Below, in pieces: positions 1 to 7,676 of a stretch of 64,000 bases of DNA (position 1 is its first letter; every line of letters starts with the position of its first letter). A program made the translations under genes and the position numbers. The DNA is taken from contig NZ_FOQO01000002.1 in NCBI RefSeq assembly GCF_900113765.1, forward strand, positions 62,001 to 126,000, given 5' to 3'. The notes beneath the pieces are model-generated. The model saw only the letters and a list, made by a program, of their open reading frames with translations. It did not search any database and was not told where the DNA came from. The stretch comes from Parapedobacter indicus (GTDB lineage Bacteria > Bacteroidota > Bacteroidia > Sphingobacteriales > Sphingobacteriaceae).

Positions 1-1
1 C

Positions 2-1156
2 AATACCTTTGGCAATTTTACCGCGATACCCACATTGAGCAAATACAATTACCTTGTAAACGGGGTCCTGCAGCAGGGGCAAACGATCGGCTCGCTGGGA
101 AATTCGGAACTGTCCTGGGAAAGGAACAAACAGCTGGACCTTGGAATTGATATAGAATTGCTGAAAAACAGGATTTCGTTTACTTATGGCTACTATCACA
201 AACTATCGGATGGGCTGATCCAGGTAAGACAAATACCACGGGCATCCGGGTTTAGCAGCATCCAGTTTAATGTTGGCCAGTTTGAGTTTTGGGGGCATGA
301 GCTAACCGTGAATACCGTGAATACGACCGGCAACCTGAAATGGACAACCAACGTCAACGTATCTTTTGAAAGGAATGAAATAAAAAACCTGGTTGATCCA
401 GGGTATATCCGTAGGAATACGGGTATTTATTCCGATTACTACCGACATCAAATTGGCCGTCGACTCGGAGAATTTTACGGATTTGTACACCTCGGGTTGT
501 ATAAAGACGAGGAGGACCTGGCCAATTCAGCCAAATACGTATCCGGAGCGAATTACTCGGCAGTGGGCACACTGAAAATGAAAGACATAAATGGGGACGG
601 CGTGATTGACGATGTCAACGACCGGACGTTTATCGGCGACCCAACTCCGGATTTTACGTTTGGTATGACGAATACCTTCAACTATAAAAATCTGGACCTG
701 AGCATCACGATGGCGGGGCAGGTAGGCGGCGATATCATGGCAGCTTCCAAATGGGCATATTTAACCAATATGGACGGTTCGAGGGTACCGCTAGCGGCTG
801 CGCTGGATTATTGGCGCTCGCCGGAAAACCCCGGGTCAGGCATATATCCACGCACATTGGTCAACACGACTGCTATTGGTCGGTCGGTAAACTCGCAGTG
901 GATCGAGAATGGAAGCTATCTGACCGCAAAAAATATTGCATTGGGTTACCGGTTTAACCTGAAGGATAATTTGATGCTAAAAAACTTCCGGCTCTATGCA
1001 TCGGTTCAGCAGGCATTTATCATTACCGGCTATTCGGGCTATAATCCTGAAATTTCTTTGGGCGCGGGGGATGCTGCCGCAGGCCTTGGCGTGGATGAAA
1101 ATGCCTATCCGGTACCAAGGACTTTCTCGATAGGAATCACCACCACATTTAAATAA
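2..1156 (+). CDS. SusC-like TonB-dependent outer-membrane receptor, C-terminal part (5' end outside window)
   Basis: This is the last 384 or so codons of a SusC/RagA-type TonB-dependent transporter. The frame is open to the left edge, so the gene begins outside the window and the plug and TonB box are not visible. What is seen is the C-terminal beta-barrel: alternating aromatic/polar strands, a KMKDINGDGVIDDVND segment typical of SusC extracellular loops, and a terminal strand ending TFSIGITTTFK, the usual outer-membrane signature with a C-terminal aromatic. A susD gene follows 11 bp downstream, so the two form a nutrient-uptake pair in the outer membrane. The substrate cannot be told from this fragment; a glycan or oligopeptide is usual for the family. 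Confidence 0.93.
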   Translation, partial: NTFGNFTAIPTLSKYNYLVNGVLQQGQTIGSLGNSELSWERNKQLDLGIDIELLKNRISFTYGYYHKLSDGLIQVRQIPRASGFSSIQFNVGQFEFWGHELTVNTVNTTGNLKWTTNVNVSFERNEIKNLVDPGYIRRNTGIYSDYYRHQIGRRLGEFYGFVHLGLYKDEEDLANSAKYVSGANYSAVGTLKMKDINGDGVIDDVNDRTFIGDPTPDFTFGMTNTFNYKNLDLSITMAGQVGGDIMAASKWAYLTNMDGSRVPLAAALDYWRSPENPGSGIYPRTLVNTTAIGRSVNSQWIENGSYLTAKNIALGYRFNLKDNLMLKNFRLYASVQQAFIITGYSGYNPEISLGAGDAAAGLGVDENAYPVPRTFSIGITTTFK

Positions 1157-1167
1157 ATAGGACAACC

Positions 1168-2718
1168 ATGAAAAAGATATATTTATTGATTACTGTCCTC
1201 GCGTTGACAGCAACCGCTTGCGATAAAGATTATATTTCCTTATTACCCGAAGATTCATTGTCTCCTGAGACATTTTATCAAACCGATGACCAGCTGGCAT
1301 CGGCTGCCCTGGCGGCCTACGTCCCCCTGCGTGACGTTCTCCTCAACGATCACTTTGCATCGGAAATGCATGCCGACAATACGCATTACCAGCCCGCACC
1401 TAATAACCGGGGAACAGCAAACGTACACCGGGAAAGCGGAGCGGATTGGAACAACGATGGAAACAACACCTATATCAATTCTATTTACTTCCATTGTTAT
1501 ACGGGAATATCCCGTGCAAATATTCTTATCGGGCGTATTCCCAATGCCGCACGCGCGACAGAAGCAGGCAAAGCGAAGGCTGACGGACAGGCCAAGTTTA
1601 TCAGGGCCCTGAATTATTTTAAGCTGGTCCGTCTCTTTGGTGACGTACCGCTGCACCTTACCGAGGTAACCAAGGCTGAGGAAGCATTTTTACCTCGAGC
1701 AAGTGTTGACGAGGTATACGCACAGATTATCTCCGATTGCCAGGATGCGATTGCCCAACTGGAACCACCTGCTAAATTCCCCCAATCGGGAGAAGCTACC
1801 AAAGGCGCTGCCACCGTATTGCTAGCCGACGTATATGTTACGCTAAAAAGGTATGAGGAAGCTGAAGCGCTGTTAAATACCCTGCCGGATATGGGATATA
1901 AGCTGATCACAACAAGCTATGAAGATGTATTCAAACCGACCAATAAAAATAATGAAGAATCGCTGTTTGAAGTACAGTATCAGACCGTGACGGGTACCGG
2001 CAGTCAACCCAACATCGTGCCGTTCCAGTTTCTTCCCCGAACACCCAACACCGTCTTAATAACAGGGGCTCCATTCAGTAACACAGTCGGTTCAGGGGGC
2101 TGGAACAAGCCTGTGCAAGACCTGATCGATGCGTATGAAGAAGGAGATGCTCGTCTGGAAGCCTCCATTGCGGTTGCAGAAGGCACCTACGACGACAGCT
2201 ATGTCATGACGATATCTGCCAACAAAAGTGTCGTAAACTATACACCCGAAGAAGGAAAAGTGGGCCAGCCCTACAGCAAGAAGTTTCTGCATCCCCCCTT
2301 CGAACTAGCAGGCAACTCCAGTACCAACTGGCCCATCTACCGGTACGCGGAAGCACTTCTACTGCTGGCTGAAGCTTTGAATGAGCAAGGCAAATCCCCT
2401 TTGGGTCCTTTAAATGCTGTTCGAAACAGAGCCGGACTTGGCAACATAACCGAAACAAACAAAGAGGTGCTAAGAGACTTGATTTTCCACGAGCGACGAG
2501 TCGAGTTGGCATTTGAAAATAAACGTTTCCACGATCTTCAGCGAAATCCCCGAGGGTTGGAAATCATGCAGGCGTACGCGATCAAGGCAAAAGCAACCTA
2601 TCCGTTGTTACCACCGACTGCGTTTGACATACAACCGTATAAATTCCTGCTTCCGATTCCCCAGCCGGAGCGGGGGTTAAATCCGGCTCTCACACAGAAT
2701 CCCGGATACAGTTTTTAG
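1168..2718 (+). CDS. SusD/RagB-family substrate-binding lipoprotein
   Basis: A 516-residue surface lipoprotein that would cap the preceding SusC barrel and bind substrate. The N-terminus is a lipoprotein signal with Cys18 (LTATAC), followed by the SusD N-terminal region (ISLLPEDSLSPETFYQTDDQ). TPR-like helices follow (ARANILIGRIP, KFIRALNYFKLVRLFGDVPL), then the C-terminal SusD domain with YRYAEALLLLAEALNEQG and the late signature LIFHERRVELAFENKRFHDLQR. The length is normal for the family. It starts 11 bp after the susC stop, so it is co-transcribed with it, and a strong hairpin follows the stop. No sigma/anti-sigma pair is visible beside it; any such regulator would lie upstream of the window. 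Substrate unknown. Confidence 0.95.
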   Translation: MKKIYLLITVLALTATACDKDYISLLPEDSLSPETFYQTDDQLASAALAAYVPLRDVLLNDHFASEMHADNTHYQPAPNNRGTANVHRESGADWNNDGNNTYINSIYFHCYTGISRANILIGRIPNAARATEAGKAKADGQAKFIRALNYFKLVRLFGDVPLHLTEVTKAEEAFLPRASVDEVYAQIISDCQDAIAQLEPPAKFPQSGEATKGAATVLLADVYVTLKRYEEAEALLNTLPDMGYKLITTSYEDVFKPTNKNNEESLFEVQYQTVTGTGSQPNIVPFQFLPRTPNTVLITGAPFSNTVGSGGWNKPVQDLIDAYEEGDARLEASIAVAEGTYDDSYVMTISANKSVVNYTPEEGKVGQPYSKKFLHPPFELAGNSSTNWPIYRYAEALLLLAEALNEQGKSPLGPLNAVRNRAGLGNITETNKEVLRDLIFHERRVELAFENKRFHDLQRNPRGLEIMQAYAIKAKATYPLLPPTAFDIQPYKFLLPIPQPERGLNPALTQNPGYSF

Positions 2719-2723
2719 CATAC

Positions 2724-2758
2724 ACACTTTCGGCAATGTTACCAATTGCCGAAAGTGT
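2724..2758 (+). terminator. Hairpin after susCD
   Basis: A perfect 14-bp inverted repeat (ACACTTTCGGCAAT and its complement) with a 7-base loop starts 5 bp after the susD stop. No T-run follows, so it may be a weak terminator or a 3' mRNA-stabilising hairpin rather than a classical intrinsic terminator. Confidence 0.7.
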
Positions 2759-2819
2759 AATCGTTACCAAGTAAAAGATCATCGAAACACCAACAGTTTA
2801 AAATAACTTACAAAAAATG

Positions 2820-2833
2820 TTAGATTAATCTAA
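2820..2833. promoter_or_regulatory. Palindromic operator, probable DtxR/MntR-type box
   Basis: TTAGATTAATCTAA is a perfect 14-bp palindrome that ends 6 bp before the TATATTTG promoter element and covers the -33 to -14 region of the metal-importer promoter. Known DtxR/MntR operators are AT-rich inverted repeats of the type TTAGG...CCTAA, so the resemblance is good but not proof. The only DtxR-like domain in the window is fused to the permease encoded at 4575-5864 in the same operon. Confidence 0.6.
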
Positions 2834-2839
2834 AATACA

Positions 2840-2847
2840 TATATTTG
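2840..2847 (+). promoter_or_regulatory. Bacteroidota -7 promoter element of metal importer operon
   Basis: TATATTTG matches TAnnTTTG exactly. Only four bases separate it from the ATG at 2852, so the transcript should begin at or next to the start codon (leaderless mRNA). Confidence 0.65.
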
Positions 2848-2851
2848 CGTA

Positions 2852-3775
2852 ATGAAACACGCAACCTTGGTCGTTGCCTTGCTAGCGGGGTTGATCAGTT
2901 TGATGTCCTGTGAGCGCACCGCGCAACGGACGGAAAACGGACGGCTTCGTATTTTAGCCACTACCGGAATGGTGGCCGACATGATTCAGCAGATTGTTGG
3001 CGATTCCGCTACTGTAGAAGCGTTGATGCATGCCGGAGTGGATCCTCATTTGTATAAAGCGAGTCAAGGGGATCTGCGAAAAATCTTAGACGCAGATTAC
3101 CTATTTTACAACGGCGTGCATCTTGAAGGGAAACTGGCAAGTATCCTGCAAAAGCAAGCGCGTGTAAAGCCGGTTATTGCAGTGGGTGACAGCCTACAAA
3201 ATCTCATCGCCATCGGCGACAACGTCTACGATCCACATATTTGGTTTGACGTATTGCTCTGGAAACAAGCGACCGCTCATGCGGCCGTGCAATTGGCAAC
3301 GTTAGATAGCGTCAACAGCGATTATTACCAAGCCAATGCCCATACTTACATGCGCCAACTGGACTCGTTAGACGCTTGGATACACAGACGGATCGGCTCG
3401 ATACCCCCCAACCAACGTATCCTCATCACCGCTCACGATGCCTTCAGTTATTTCGGCCGTGCATACGGCATAAAAGTACGAGGGTTGCAGGGGATCTCAA
3501 CGCTTTCCGAGTTCGGGCTTCAGGACGTATCCAATTTAGTCGACTTCATCGTGACCCATCAAATACCCGCTGTGTTTGTCGAGAGTTCGGTATCAGACAG
3601 GTCGCTGAAAGCGGTGCTGGCAGGGGTGCATCAACGGGGAGGACGGGTTCAAATAGGCGGAAATCTTTTTTCAGATGCCATGGGAGCTCCCGACACGCCG
3701 GAGGGTACCTACATCGGCATGGTGAAATACAATGTGAATACCATCGTGAAAGCTTTAGGGGGAGACACCATATGA
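2852..3775 (+). CDS. Metal ABC transporter substrate-binding lipoprotein (Mn/Zn/Fe, TroA/MntA family)
   Basis: A 307-residue cluster A-I (ZnuA/TroA/PsaA) solute-binding protein that would hand Mn2+, Zn2+ or Fe2+ to the downstream permeases. It has a lipoprotein signal (MKHATLVVALLAG..LMSC). Metal-ligand motifs of the family are visible: HAGVDPHLYKASQGD (first His), DPHIWFDV (second His), ITAHDAFSYFGRAYGIK, and a late FSDAMGAPDTPEGTY segment with the last Asp. There is no long His-rich loop of the ZnuA kind, which favours Mn/Fe over Zn, but this is only suggestive. It is the first gene of a four-gene operon and its stop overlaps the ATPase start (ATGA). Confidence 0.92.
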   Translation: MKHATLVVALLAGLISLMSCERTAQRTENGRLRILATTGMVADMIQQIVGDSATVEALMHAGVDPHLYKASQGDLRKILDADYLFYNGVHLEGKLASILQKQARVKPVIAVGDSLQNLIAIGDNVYDPHIWFDVLLWKQATAHAAVQLATLDSVNSDYYQANAHTYMRQLDSLDAWIHRRIGSIPPNQRILITAHDAFSYFGRAYGIKVRGLQGISTLSEFGLQDVSNLVDFIVTHQIPAVFVESSVSDRSLKAVLAGVHQRGGRVQIGGNLFSDAMGAPDTPEGTYIGMVKYNVNTIVKALGGDTI

Positions 3776-4560
3776 TTATACACACGCAAGAACCCATTTT
3801 GGAAGTGCACGACCTTACGGTAAGTTATTCGCGAAAGCCCGTATTATGGGGAATCGATTTTACGCTCCCGTCTGGCAGTATTGCCGGTATAGTCGGACCG
3901 AACGGTGCGGGTAAATCCACATTGCTAAAAACGATCATGGGGCTGATTCCCCCTTCCAGCGGTTTTATCAAGCTATTCGGACGCCCACTTGAAGAGATCA
4001 GGCAGCGCGTCAGCTATGTACCTCAGCGAGAGTCGGTCGATTGGGATTTTCCAGTTTCTGTGTTGGATGTTGTATTGATGGGTCGCTATGGGAAAGTTGG
4101 GCTCCTACGCAATACCGGAGCGCGCGATAGGTCGATTGCCCTTGAATGTCTTGACAAAGTAGGCATGTCGGCTTTTGCCAAACGCCAGATTTCACAATTA
4201 TCGGGCGGACAGCAGCAACGGGTATTCCTTGCCCGGGCGTTGGCGCAAGAAGCCGACATTTATTTTATGGACGAACCTTTCGCCGGGGTAGATGCTGCTA
4301 CCGAACAGGCAATCATTGGATTATTGCGGGAGATGGCCGCGGCCGACAAGACCATTGTAGTAGTACACCACGATCTCCAGTCGGCGCGCTCCTACTTTGA
4401 CTGGATTATCCTACTGAACATGCACCTAGTTGCCGCCGGCCCCACCGAGCAGGTTTTTACCGAAGAAATGGTCCAGCAAGCATACGGAGGTCGACTAAAT
4501 TTGCTGTCGCAGGTGGGCGATGTGATGGAAAAACGGGCGTTTCCCAGCCGGGAAAACTAA
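3772..4560 (+). CDS. Metal ABC transporter ATP-binding protein
   Basis: A 262-residue ABC ATPase that powers the importer. It contains Walker A (GPNGAGKST), a Q-loop (YVPQRESVDWDFP, characteristic of MntB/ZnuC-type ATPases), signature LSGGQQQR, Walker B (DIYFMDEPF) and the H-loop (VVVHHDL). The frame is open upstream to 3376, but that stretch lies inside the binding-protein gene. The ATG at 3772, which overlaps the upstream stop as ATGA, gives a family-length product and is chosen as start. Translationally coupled to the substrate-binding gene; a 14-bp gap separates it from the first permease. Confidence 0.93.
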   Translation: MIIHTQEPILEVHDLTVSYSRKPVLWGIDFTLPSGSIAGIVGPNGAGKSTLLKTIMGLIPPSSGFIKLFGRPLEEIRQRVSYVPQRESVDWDFPVSVLDVVLMGRYGKVGLLRNTGARDRSIALECLDKVGMSAFAKRQISQLSGGQQQRVFLARALAQEADIYFMDEPFAGVDAATEQAIIGLLREMAAADKTIVVVHHDLQSARSYFDWIILLNMHLVAAGPTEQVFTEEMVQQAYGGRLNLLSQVGDVMEKRAFPSREN

Positions 4561-4574
4561 ACGGAAGAATTCTT

Positions 4575-5864
4575 ATGCAGCATTTCATCGATTTCTTCTC
4601 CTTTACCGATCCCAATGTCCGGTATGTCGTGTTGGGCAATGTCCTACTGTCGGCCAGTGCGGCAATGGTGGGTGTTTTTATCCTGCTTCAAAAGAAAGCA
4701 CTCGTGGGCGATGCGGTATCACACGCTGTCTTGCCGGGTATCTGTGCGGCCTTTCTGTTTTCGGGAAGCAAAAACACGGCATTCATGCTTGTCGGTGCAT
4801 TCATAACCGGGTGGCTTGCGCTGATTACAATCGATTACATTGCTACGAAATCCAAATTAAAGAAAGATGCCGCCATTGGGTTGGTGTTGTCGGTATTTTT
4901 CGGTGCCGGCATGGTGATGATGACCTACATTCAGCAATCCGGCAATGCCGCACAGAGCGGTTTGGATCATTTCATCTTTGGCAAGGCAGCTACCCTGATC
5001 GGCACGGATTTGGTGATCTTCAGTGTCTTGGCCGCGGTACTGCTTGTTGCAGTGGGTTTGTTTTTCAAGGCATTTGCATTGGTGGCGTTTGACCGGCCGT
5101 ATGCCGAGGCATTGGGCTATCCGGTACGAAAACTCGACCTGCTACTCACCAGTCTGACAGTGCTAGCGGTGGTTACGGGTATTACGGCAGTGGGTGTGGT
5201 CTTGATGGCAGCTATGCTGGTTACCCCCGGAGCCGCGGCGAGGTATTGGACCGATAACATTCGGCGGATGGTCGCAATCGCGGTTGCATTCGGCGTATTT
5301 GCTGGATTAGCAGGCGCCTATATCTCGTATACCGCACCTGCCATGCCTACAGGTCCGTGGATGGTTGTCGTTTCATCGATCATCGCGTTTGTTTCCTTCT
5401 TTTTCGCGCCCAAAAAGGGAATCGTTCCCAAGCTGTACACCCAACGCAAAAACCAACGGATCATCGCCGAAGAAAACACCTTAAAGATGTTCTATCATTT
5501 GGGCGAACGGAATAGCCATTTCAAAGGAAAAAGAGACCTATCCGAATTGATTCATACACGCCAGGTTAATGAAACATTACTCAAAACCACCCTGCGTCGT
5601 TTGGCCACCAAGCAATTGCTGATTGCGCATGGCCAACAATGGGCATTGACGGATGTGGGTTACCAAAAAGCCGCCAGGGTGGTCCGACTGCATCGTCTAT
5701 GGGAGTTGTACCTAACCCAGTACATGGATATTGCTGCCGATCATGTGCACGACGATGCCGAGACGATCGAGCACATCCTAACACCGGAGCTGGAACGTGA
5801 GCTTGAGCATCAACTGGGCTATCCCAAGAAGGACCCACACAATACGGAGATACCAAAAATTTGA
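4575..5864 (+). CDS. Metal ABC transporter permease fused to a DtxR/MntR-like metal-sensing domain
   Basis: 429 residues in two parts. Residues 1-280 are an ABC-3 family permease (about 8 membrane helices; LLQKKALVGDAVSHAVLPG and the helix region AVGVVLMAAMLVTPGAAA). Residues about 290-429 resemble a DtxR/MntR regulator: a winged helix (about 297-372, with NETLLKTTLRRLATKQLL as likely recognition region), then the metal-binding dimerisation helix bundle. Candidate ligands by alignment from memory to MntR/DtxR are His373, Glu377, His392, Glu396, Glu399 and His400; the EH-containing DDAETIEH matches the family core, and the end resembles DtxR (GYPKKDPH). No SH3-like third domain is present. The regulator part would sit in the cytoplasm on the end of the permease. 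It could gate the transporter, bind the operon's palindrome, or both. Confidence 0.9.
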   Translation: MQHFIDFFSFTDPNVRYVVLGNVLLSASAAMVGVFILLQKKALVGDAVSHAVLPGICAAFLFSGSKNTAFMLVGAFITGWLALITIDYIATKSKLKKDAAIGLVLSVFFGAGMVMMTYIQQSGNAAQSGLDHFIFGKAATLIGTDLVIFSVLAAVLLVAVGLFFKAFALVAFDRPYAEALGYPVRKLDLLLTSLTVLAVVTGITAVGVVLMAAMLVTPGAAARYWTDNIRRMVAIAVAFGVFAGLAGAYISYTAPAMPTGPWMVVVSSIIAFVSFFFAPKKGIVPKLYTQRKNQRIIAEENTLKMFYHLGERNSHFKGKRDLSELIHTRQVNETLLKTTLRRLATKQLLIAHGQQWALTDVGYQKAARVVRLHRLWELYLTQYMDIAADHVHDDAETIEHILTPELERELEHQLGYPKKDPHNTEIPKI

Positions 5865-5884
5865 AGAATGAATAGGGATTTACC

Positions 5885-6763
5885 ATGATAGCATTTTGGA
5901 TCATATTAACGGGTGCCTTGGTCGCCGTTACCTGCGGATTGCTCGGATGTTTCCTGATTCTCCGCAAAATGAGCATGGTAGGCGATGCGATCAGCCACGC
6001 CGTATTACCAGGAATTGTGATCGCATTTTTACTCAGCGGAAGCCGTGAAACGCTGCCCATGTTGTTGGGCGCGGGAGCTACCGGATTATTGGCCACGTTT
6101 CTCATTGAATACTTTCATCGGCGGGCAAATTTACAGACAGATGCTGCCATCGGTGTTACCTTCACGTTTCTTTTTGCCATCGGGATCATTCTGATCAGTG
6201 TCTTTGCCGGAAAGATAGATCTAGATCAGGATTGTGTGCTGTATGGGGAAATCGCGTACGTACCCATTGATCTGTGGGTTACACCCGGCGGAACGATTTT
6301 AGGACCGCGTCCCATATATATCCTTTCGGCCGTGCTGCTTATTGTGATACTGTTCATTAAGTTTGGGTACAAAGAGCTGAAATTAACCTCTTTTGACCCT
6401 GCCTTTGCGTCGGCGCTTGGTATCTCCACGGCGCTTTGGCATTATTTGCTGATGGCTGCTGTATCACTCACAACAGTCAGCTCTTTTGAATCCGTCGGCG
6501 CGATACTGGTCATCGCTTTCCTCATTGGCCCGCCCGCTACCGCATATCTTATGACGCATGATCTCAAGCAAATGCTGGCAATCACCGCAGCATTGGGTAT
6601 CGTTATTTCGGTTGTGGGTTACTGGATGGCTTATTGGCTCAATGCATCCATTGCCGGGTGCATGGCGGTTATTACCGGACTATGCTTTGCGACAGTTTTT
6701 GTATATCAACGTATCCGCGTAACGCATAAACGCCTAACCCATCCCGAGCCCGCGACAGATTAG
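5885..6763 (+). CDS. Metal ABC transporter permease, second subunit
   Basis: A 292-residue ABC-3 family membrane permease, about 8-9 helices, with the family motif ILRKMSMVGDAISHAVLPG near the N-terminus and FESVGAILVIAFLIGPPATA in the later part. It lacks the regulator extension of its neighbour and would pair with it as a heterodimer, as in MntCD/TroCD systems. It starts 20 bp after the fused permease and closes the operon. Its stop lies only 9 bp from the stop of the convergent VOC gene, and there is no room for a separate terminator. Confidence 0.92.
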   Translation: MIAFWIILTGALVAVTCGLLGCFLILRKMSMVGDAISHAVLPGIVIAFLLSGSRETLPMLLGAGATGLLATFLIEYFHRRANLQTDAAIGVTFTFLFAIGIILISVFAGKIDLDQDCVLYGEIAYVPIDLWVTPGGTILGPRPIYILSAVLLIVILFIKFGYKELKLTSFDPAFASALGISTALWHYLLMAAVSLTTVSSFESVGAILVIAFLIGPPATAYLMTHDLKQMLAITAALGIVISVVGYWMAYWLNASIAGCMAVITGLCFATVFVYQRIRVTHKRLTHPEPATD

Positions 6764-6772
6764 GCTATAAGT

Positions 6773-7195
6773 TTATTTCGAATTACTTGGGAAATTGATC
6801 ATCCAGTATACGCCAAATTTATCCTTAAATGAGCCGAAATAATCACCCCAAAACTGGTCTTCCATGGGTACCTCGACGTTACCTCCTGCAGATAGTCCAT
6901 TGAACAGCCTATCCGCTTCTTCTCGGCTGTCAGGTGTGATGGATATGTAATTGTTATTGCCCACGTTCAACACATGTCCCGCAGATGGCACGCAATCCGA
7001 TGCCATGAGAGATTGGCCCTCTCCTACTGGAATAGACACGTGCATGGCACGATTTTTCTCGTCGTCCGGCAGGTTTTCCGACCCAGGCGCATCGCCCATC
7101 CGTTGCACGAATAACTCTCCACCAAAAACGGACTGATAAAAGCGGAACGCTTCTTCTGCGTTGCCATCAAAGTTTAAATAAGGATTGAATTTCAT
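6773..7195 (-). CDS. PhnB-like VOC (glyoxalase/bleomycin-resistance fold) protein
   Basis: A 140-residue protein of the PhnB/3-demethylubiquinone-methyltransferase-like branch of the vicinal oxygen chelate superfamily. Recognised from the start MKFNPYLNFDGNAEEAFRFY, SVFGGELFVQRMGD, HVSIPVGEGQSLMASDCVP and the end FWGDYFGSFKDKFGVYWMIN. Such proteins form small cytoplasmic dimers; substrates are mostly unknown, and nothing here links it to phosphonate metabolism. A TATCTTTG promoter element lies 48 bp upstream (7244-7251), so it is a single-gene unit, convergent with the metal importer operon. Confidence 0.9.
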   Translation of the reverse strand: MKFNPYLNFDGNAEEAFRFYQSVFGGELFVQRMGDAPGSENLPDDEKNRAMHVSIPVGEGQSLMASDCVPSAGHVLNVGNNNYISITPDSREEADRLFNGLSAGGNVEVPMEDQFWGDYFGSFKDKFGVYWMINFPSNSK

Positions 7196-7243
7196 GACGA
7201 TTGTTTTGAAATATGAATGTTATTTTTCTTGCTTTGTGATAAA

Positions 7244-7251
7244 CAAAGATA
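7244..7251 (-). promoter_or_regulatory. -7 promoter element of PhnB-like gene
   Basis: The minus strand reads TATCTTTG, an exact TAnnTTTG match, 48 bases before the ATG at 7195. Confidence 0.5.
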
Positions 7252-7378
7252 GCATATGCAGCGACAAAGGTGAATGGGAGAATGCGCCAATTGGGAGGGG
7301 CAATTGTGACAATTTAGGGTTACGTTGCAGACCGGGCGAGAAATTCAAAAAACATTTTGCGGAATACGGATTAATAAA

Positions 7379-7386
7379 TACATTTG
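7379..7386 (+). promoter_or_regulatory. -7 promoter element of tRNA-Leu(CAA)
   Basis: TACATTTG matches TAnnTTTG and lies 33 bases before the tRNA 5' end. Confidence 0.6.
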
Positions 7387-7419
7387 CATCCCCGAATAAG
7401 GGATTGTACATTAACATAT

Positions 7420-7501
7420 GCCCAGGTGGCGGAATTGGTAGACGCGCTGGTCTCAAACACCAGTGGGGCGACCCATGCCGGTTCGATCCCGGCCCTGGGT
7501 A
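7420..7501 (+). tRNA. tRNA-Leu, anticodon CAA
   Basis: A class II tRNA. The acceptor GCCCAGG pairs with CCTGGGT (one G-U), and the D-arm is GGCGGAATTGGTAGACGC. The anticodon stem CTGGT/ACCAG encloses loop CTCAAAC, giving anticodon CAA (reads UUG). A variable arm and TTCGATCCC in the T-arm follow. CCA is not encoded. A strong terminator follows at once. Confidence 0.97.
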
Positions 7502-7503
7502 CT

Positions 7504-7540
7504 AAAAAAACCTGATAATCAATTGATTATCAGGTTTTTT
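7504..7540 (+). terminator. Intrinsic terminator after tRNA-Leu(CAA)
   Basis: A perfect palindrome runs from the A-run through CCTGATAATCAATTGATTATCAGG into a run of seven Ts. It begins 2-3 bases after the tRNA and could act in both directions. Confidence 0.93.
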
Positions 7541-7621
7541 TGTTTTTCGGAATATAAAAAAGTGTTGCACGAATAACCTGAAAACACAGTATACGCTTCC
7601 AGCGTAGTTTAAATAAATTGA

Positions 7622-7658
7622 AAAGCGGAATGCCCAACTTCGCTGAACATTCCGCTTT
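7622..7658 (-). terminator. Terminator of minus-strand susCD pair
   Basis: An 11-bp stem (AAAGCGGAATG with its complement) and a 15-base loop lie 18 bp past the susD stop. On the minus strand it is followed by TTCAATTTATTT, a poor T-rich tail. Confidence 0.75.
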
Positions 7659-7676
7659 ACTTCCGGATTATTTTTA

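Noticed and set aside
3376..3771. N-terminal extension of the metal-importer ATPase frame
   Set aside because: It lies entirely within the substrate-binding protein gene; the ATG at 3772 overlaps that gene's stop and gives the normal ATPase length.
7185..7505. 106-codon plus-strand frame running through the tRNA-Leu(CAA)
   Set aside because: It reads through a complete tRNA and its promoter and has no recognisable product.
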